From Spirochaetes bacterium ADurb.Bin110 (GTDB lineage Bacteria; Spirochaetota; Spirochaetia; Treponematales; Rectinemataceae), in the NCBI GenBank assembly GCA_002070755.1, contig MWDY01000234.1, forward strand, positions 1 through 16,428: a stretch of 16,428 nucleotides of DNA. The letters are read 5' to 3'. Below, piece by piece: positions 14,800 to 16,428 of the stretch. Numbering within the stretch: the first letter of the stretch is position 1; each line of letters starts with the position of its first letter. Below the pieces are notes generated by a model that did not search any database, was not told where the DNA came from, and saw only the letters and a program-made list of their open reading frames with translations. A program made the translations under genes and the position numbers.

Positions 14800-15990
14800 G
14801 TGAAAAACGCCTATTCCTTTCCCCTCGAAAACTTTATAAGTCGTGAAAAATTCGAGAGAATCAAGGAATTCTCTAGAGAAAAAGAAACCCCGTTCTTGAT
14901 CATAGACTTGGATATCATACGAAAGAATTACGAAGATCTCAAAACCTACCTTCCATGGGCAACTATTTACTATGCTGTAAAGGCCAATCCAGATGATGCT
15001 GTTATTTCTCTCCTTAGAGACCTTGGCTCAAACTTCGATGTCGCTTCTCGCTATGAACTGGATCAACTGCTTAGGTTGGGCGTATCACCAGACCGAATGA
15101 GCTTTGGAAACACCATCAAAAAAGAGAAAGATATCGCATACTTCTATGAAAAAGGTGTAAGGCTCTTCGTAACAGATTCGATAAACGATGTCGATAAGCT
15201 TTCTCGCGCAGCACCTGGCAGCAAGGTGTTCTTTAGACTTCTCACGGAAGGCCTAGGAGCGGACTGGCCTCTATCAAAAAAATTCGGTTCCCACCCCGAC
15301 CTTGCTCGTCAGCTCATAAAGACCGCGATTCGCTTTGGCCTTGAACCCTATGGAATCTCTTTTCACCCTGGCAGTCAGCAGCGTGATGTAGGTCAGTGGT
15401 CGAGCGCACTCACTATCGCTGCCCAGCTCTTCAACTGGGCTCGCCATGACCTCAAGATTGATCTCAAGATGATCAATATGGGAGGAGGTTTCCCAGCCAA
15501 TTATCTGGATCCGACAGATCCGCTCCAGCAATATGCCGAGGACATAAAGCGTTTTCTAGATAACAGCTTCGGTTTGGTATGGCCAGAAAAAATCATAATC
15601 GAACCAGGACGTTCAATGGCTGGAGATGCAGGCGTAATTGTCGCGGAGATTGTAAATATTGCTAAGAAATCCGTTCACGATAGATATCCATGGGTTTTTC
15701 TCGATATAGGCAAATTCGGAGGGCTCATCGAGACACTAGGCGAATCGATCAAGTATCCTATCTATTTCGAAGGTCAGGGACCAGCCGAAGAGATAATTCT
15801 TGCGGGACCTACCTGTGACTCTATGGATATACTCTATGAGCGAACTCCTTATTTCATGCCATCTTCAGCCAAGGTAGGAGATAAGGTATATATTCTAACC
15901 ACAGGTGCCTACACTCAGAGCTATTCGTCTATTTATTTCAATGGCTTCCCGCCACTGAAATCTTATATCCTGCAGTCAGTTGAAAGCTAA
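14800..15990 (+). CDS. Ornithine/lysine-type PLP decarboxylase (group III, alanine-racemase fold)
   Basis: Fold-III PLP amino-acid decarboxylase of the Orn/DAP/Arg decarboxylase 2 family, 396 residues, matching short bacterial ornithine or lysine/ornithine decarboxylases. Visible residues are Lys61 in Tyr-Tyr-Ala-Val-Lys-Ala-Asn-Pro (Schiff-base lysine), Asp80 in Phe-Asp-Val-Ala-Ser, His189 in Phe-His-Pro-Gly-Ser-Gln (stacks on PLP), Gly-Gly-Gly-Phe-Pro (228-232) and Glu-Pro-Gly-Arg (268-271) for the phosphate. Cys339-Asp340 in Gly-Pro-Thr-Cys-Asp is the cross-subunit active-site pair, and Tyr371 lies in Gly-Ala-Tyr-Thr. The Gly-Pro-Thr-Cys-Asp motif favours ornithine/lysine over diaminopimelate decarboxylase. 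It should act as a cytoplasmic homodimer making putrescine and/or cadaverine. The start is GTG at 14800 with GAGG 9 nt before it. It stands alone, divergent from the membrane-protein gene, with probable mobile DNA just downstream. Confidence 0.93.
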   Translation: MKNAYSFPLENFISREKFERIKEFSREKETPFLIIDLDIIRKNYEDLKTYLPWATIYYAVKANPDDAVISLLRDLGSNFDVASRYELDQLLRLGVSPDRMSFGNTIKKEKDIAYFYEKGVRLFVTDSINDVDKLSRAAPGSKVFFRLLTEGLGADWPLSKKFGSHPDLARQLIKTAIRFGLEPYGISFHPGSQQRDVGQWSSALTIAAQLFNWARHDLKIDLKMINMGGGFPANYLDPTDPLQQYAEDIKRFLDNSFGLVWPEKIIIEPGRSMAGDAGVIVAEIVNIAKKSVHDRYPWVFLDIGKFGGLIETLGESIKYPIYFEGQGPAEEIILAGPTCDSMDILYERTPYFMPSSAKVGDKVYILTTGAYTQSYSSIYFNGFPPLKSYILQSVES

Positions 15991-16044
15991 TGTACTGCTA
16001 CGAACCTTGTGTATATGGCTTTAGCAATCTGCTAGGAGTGTTCT

Positions 16045-16428
16045 TCATGCATAAGCATAGAAAGGTACATACTCAGCTTTTCTCTTAAGTGGAGTTGAGA
16101 AACTCCTAAGCCATAGCCTTCTTTCAAGAATCGACAATCCTATTCTGCTTAGGAATGCACGCTCTTTGAACTGTGATTCTCTAGCCTTGCAAATCGCATT
16201 TCTTTCAATACCAGCTACTTCAGCATGCGTCAGAATGATATGCTTAGCAATCCTGTAATGTTTTTCATAATTGTGCCAGCCTAAGTATACGACAAGGCGA
16301 TTCAACATATTTGCGACATTCCTGGGAAAGCACACTGTCTCGCGGCGATGGTCAGCAAGATCCTTTCTAAGCTCTCTGTCGAGATAGTTTGAGGCAAAGA
16401 GAGGATTCTGGAAGGTACGTGGGACTTT
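16045..16428 (-). CDS. Probable transposase, C-terminal part (N-terminus off right edge)
   Basis: The minus-strand frame is open from the right edge (128 codons including the TGA at 16045). The GTG at 16335 is only an internal codon; coding clearly continues upstream. The visible part contains Asn-Pro-Leu-Phe-Ala-x-Asn-Tyr-Leu-Asp-Arg-Glu with Arg-Lys-Asp-Leu-Ala, then His-x-Arg-Glu-Thr-Val-x-Phe-x-Arg-Asn and, after a hydrophobic helix, His-Asn-Tyr. This run of Tyr, Asp-Arg, His-x-Arg-Glu-Thr and His-Asn-Tyr resembles the end of DDE-type insertion-sequence transposases, where the Glu of the catalytic triad is followed by an Arg-rich helix. I cannot name the IS family. The tail is basic, and the stop is 54 nt from the decarboxylase stop, tail to tail. 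Whether the element is intact cannot be judged here. Confidence 0.5.
   Translation of the reverse strand, partial: KVPRTFQNPLFASNYLDRELRKDLADHRRETVCFPRNVANMLNRLVVYLGWHNYEKHYRIAKHIILTHAEVAGIERNAICKARESQFKERAFLSRIGLSILERRLWLRSFSTPLKRKAEYVPFYAYA

Noticed and set aside
14375..14803. Plus-strand 142-codon frame opposite the polytopic membrane protein
   Set aside because: It lies antisense to the membrane-protein gene, whose hydrophobic pattern is convincing, and runs into the decarboxylase start; it is a shadow.
1..16428. CRISPR arrays, tRNA, rRNA or long tandem repeats
   Set aside because: No regularly spaced repeats, cloverleaf-like blocks or rRNA-like stretches were seen; genes cover nearly all of the window and the longest gap is about 190 bp.

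Overview
The window is a gene-dense bacterial chromosome segment of moderate GC (roughly mid-40s percent by eye). The proteins and their order suggest a spirochaete of the Treponema/Spirochaetaceae type. The grounds are a short bacterial GlgA, a P-protein split into GcvPA and GcvPB, a group III (eukaryote-like) ornithine/lysine decarboxylase, and a lipoprotein with a relaxed lipobox. This placement is an inference from family resemblance; there is no rRNA or other marker gene.

Layout, left to right. (1) Positions 1-3820, minus strand: glgA (glycogen synthase, GTG start), then an unrecognised multi-pass membrane protein with two winged-helix-like segments, then an EamA/DMT-type transporter that runs off the left edge. 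(2) Positions 4013-6250, plus strand: a single large putative lipoprotein with a C-terminal beta-propeller-like half, transcribed divergently from glgA. (3) Positions 6320-6356: a perfect 12-bp inverted repeat, A-rich on one side and T-rich on the other, which can end transcription from both converging units. (4) Positions 6385-10683, minus strand: the glycine cleavage cluster gcvT-gcvH-gcvPA-gcvPB, tightly spaced, with a good sigma70-type promoter at 10717-10745. (5) Positions 10753-14718, minus strand: four compact genes, coding in transcription order for a multi-pass membrane protein, a TPR protein, a metallophosphoesterase and a GerMN-domain membrane-anchored protein. They lead into the gcv promoter. 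(6) Positions 14800-15990, plus strand: a PLP-dependent ornithine/lysine-type decarboxylase, divergent from block 5, with two small dyads in the shared promoter region. (7) Positions 16045-16428, minus strand: the C-terminal part of a probable transposase entering from the right edge.

The gcv genes encode the T, H and both P components of glycine decarboxylation; the L protein (lipoamide dehydrogenase) and the lipoylation enzymes are not in the window. GlgA makes alpha-1,4-glucan from ADP-glucose. The decarboxylase should feed polyamine (putrescine/cadaverine) synthesis.

The most unusual point is the start of gcvT. The codon that lines up with the family's initiator Met, and that sits 5 nt after a perfect AGGAGG, is ACG. 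The first conventional start is a TTG 15 nt further in, with no usable ribosome binding site. No CRISPR array, tRNA, rRNA or phage module was seen, and I found no clearly new multi-gene defence or mobile system. The nearest to undescribed material is the duplicated winged-helix membrane protein, the propeller lipoprotein and the four-gene block upstream of gcv.
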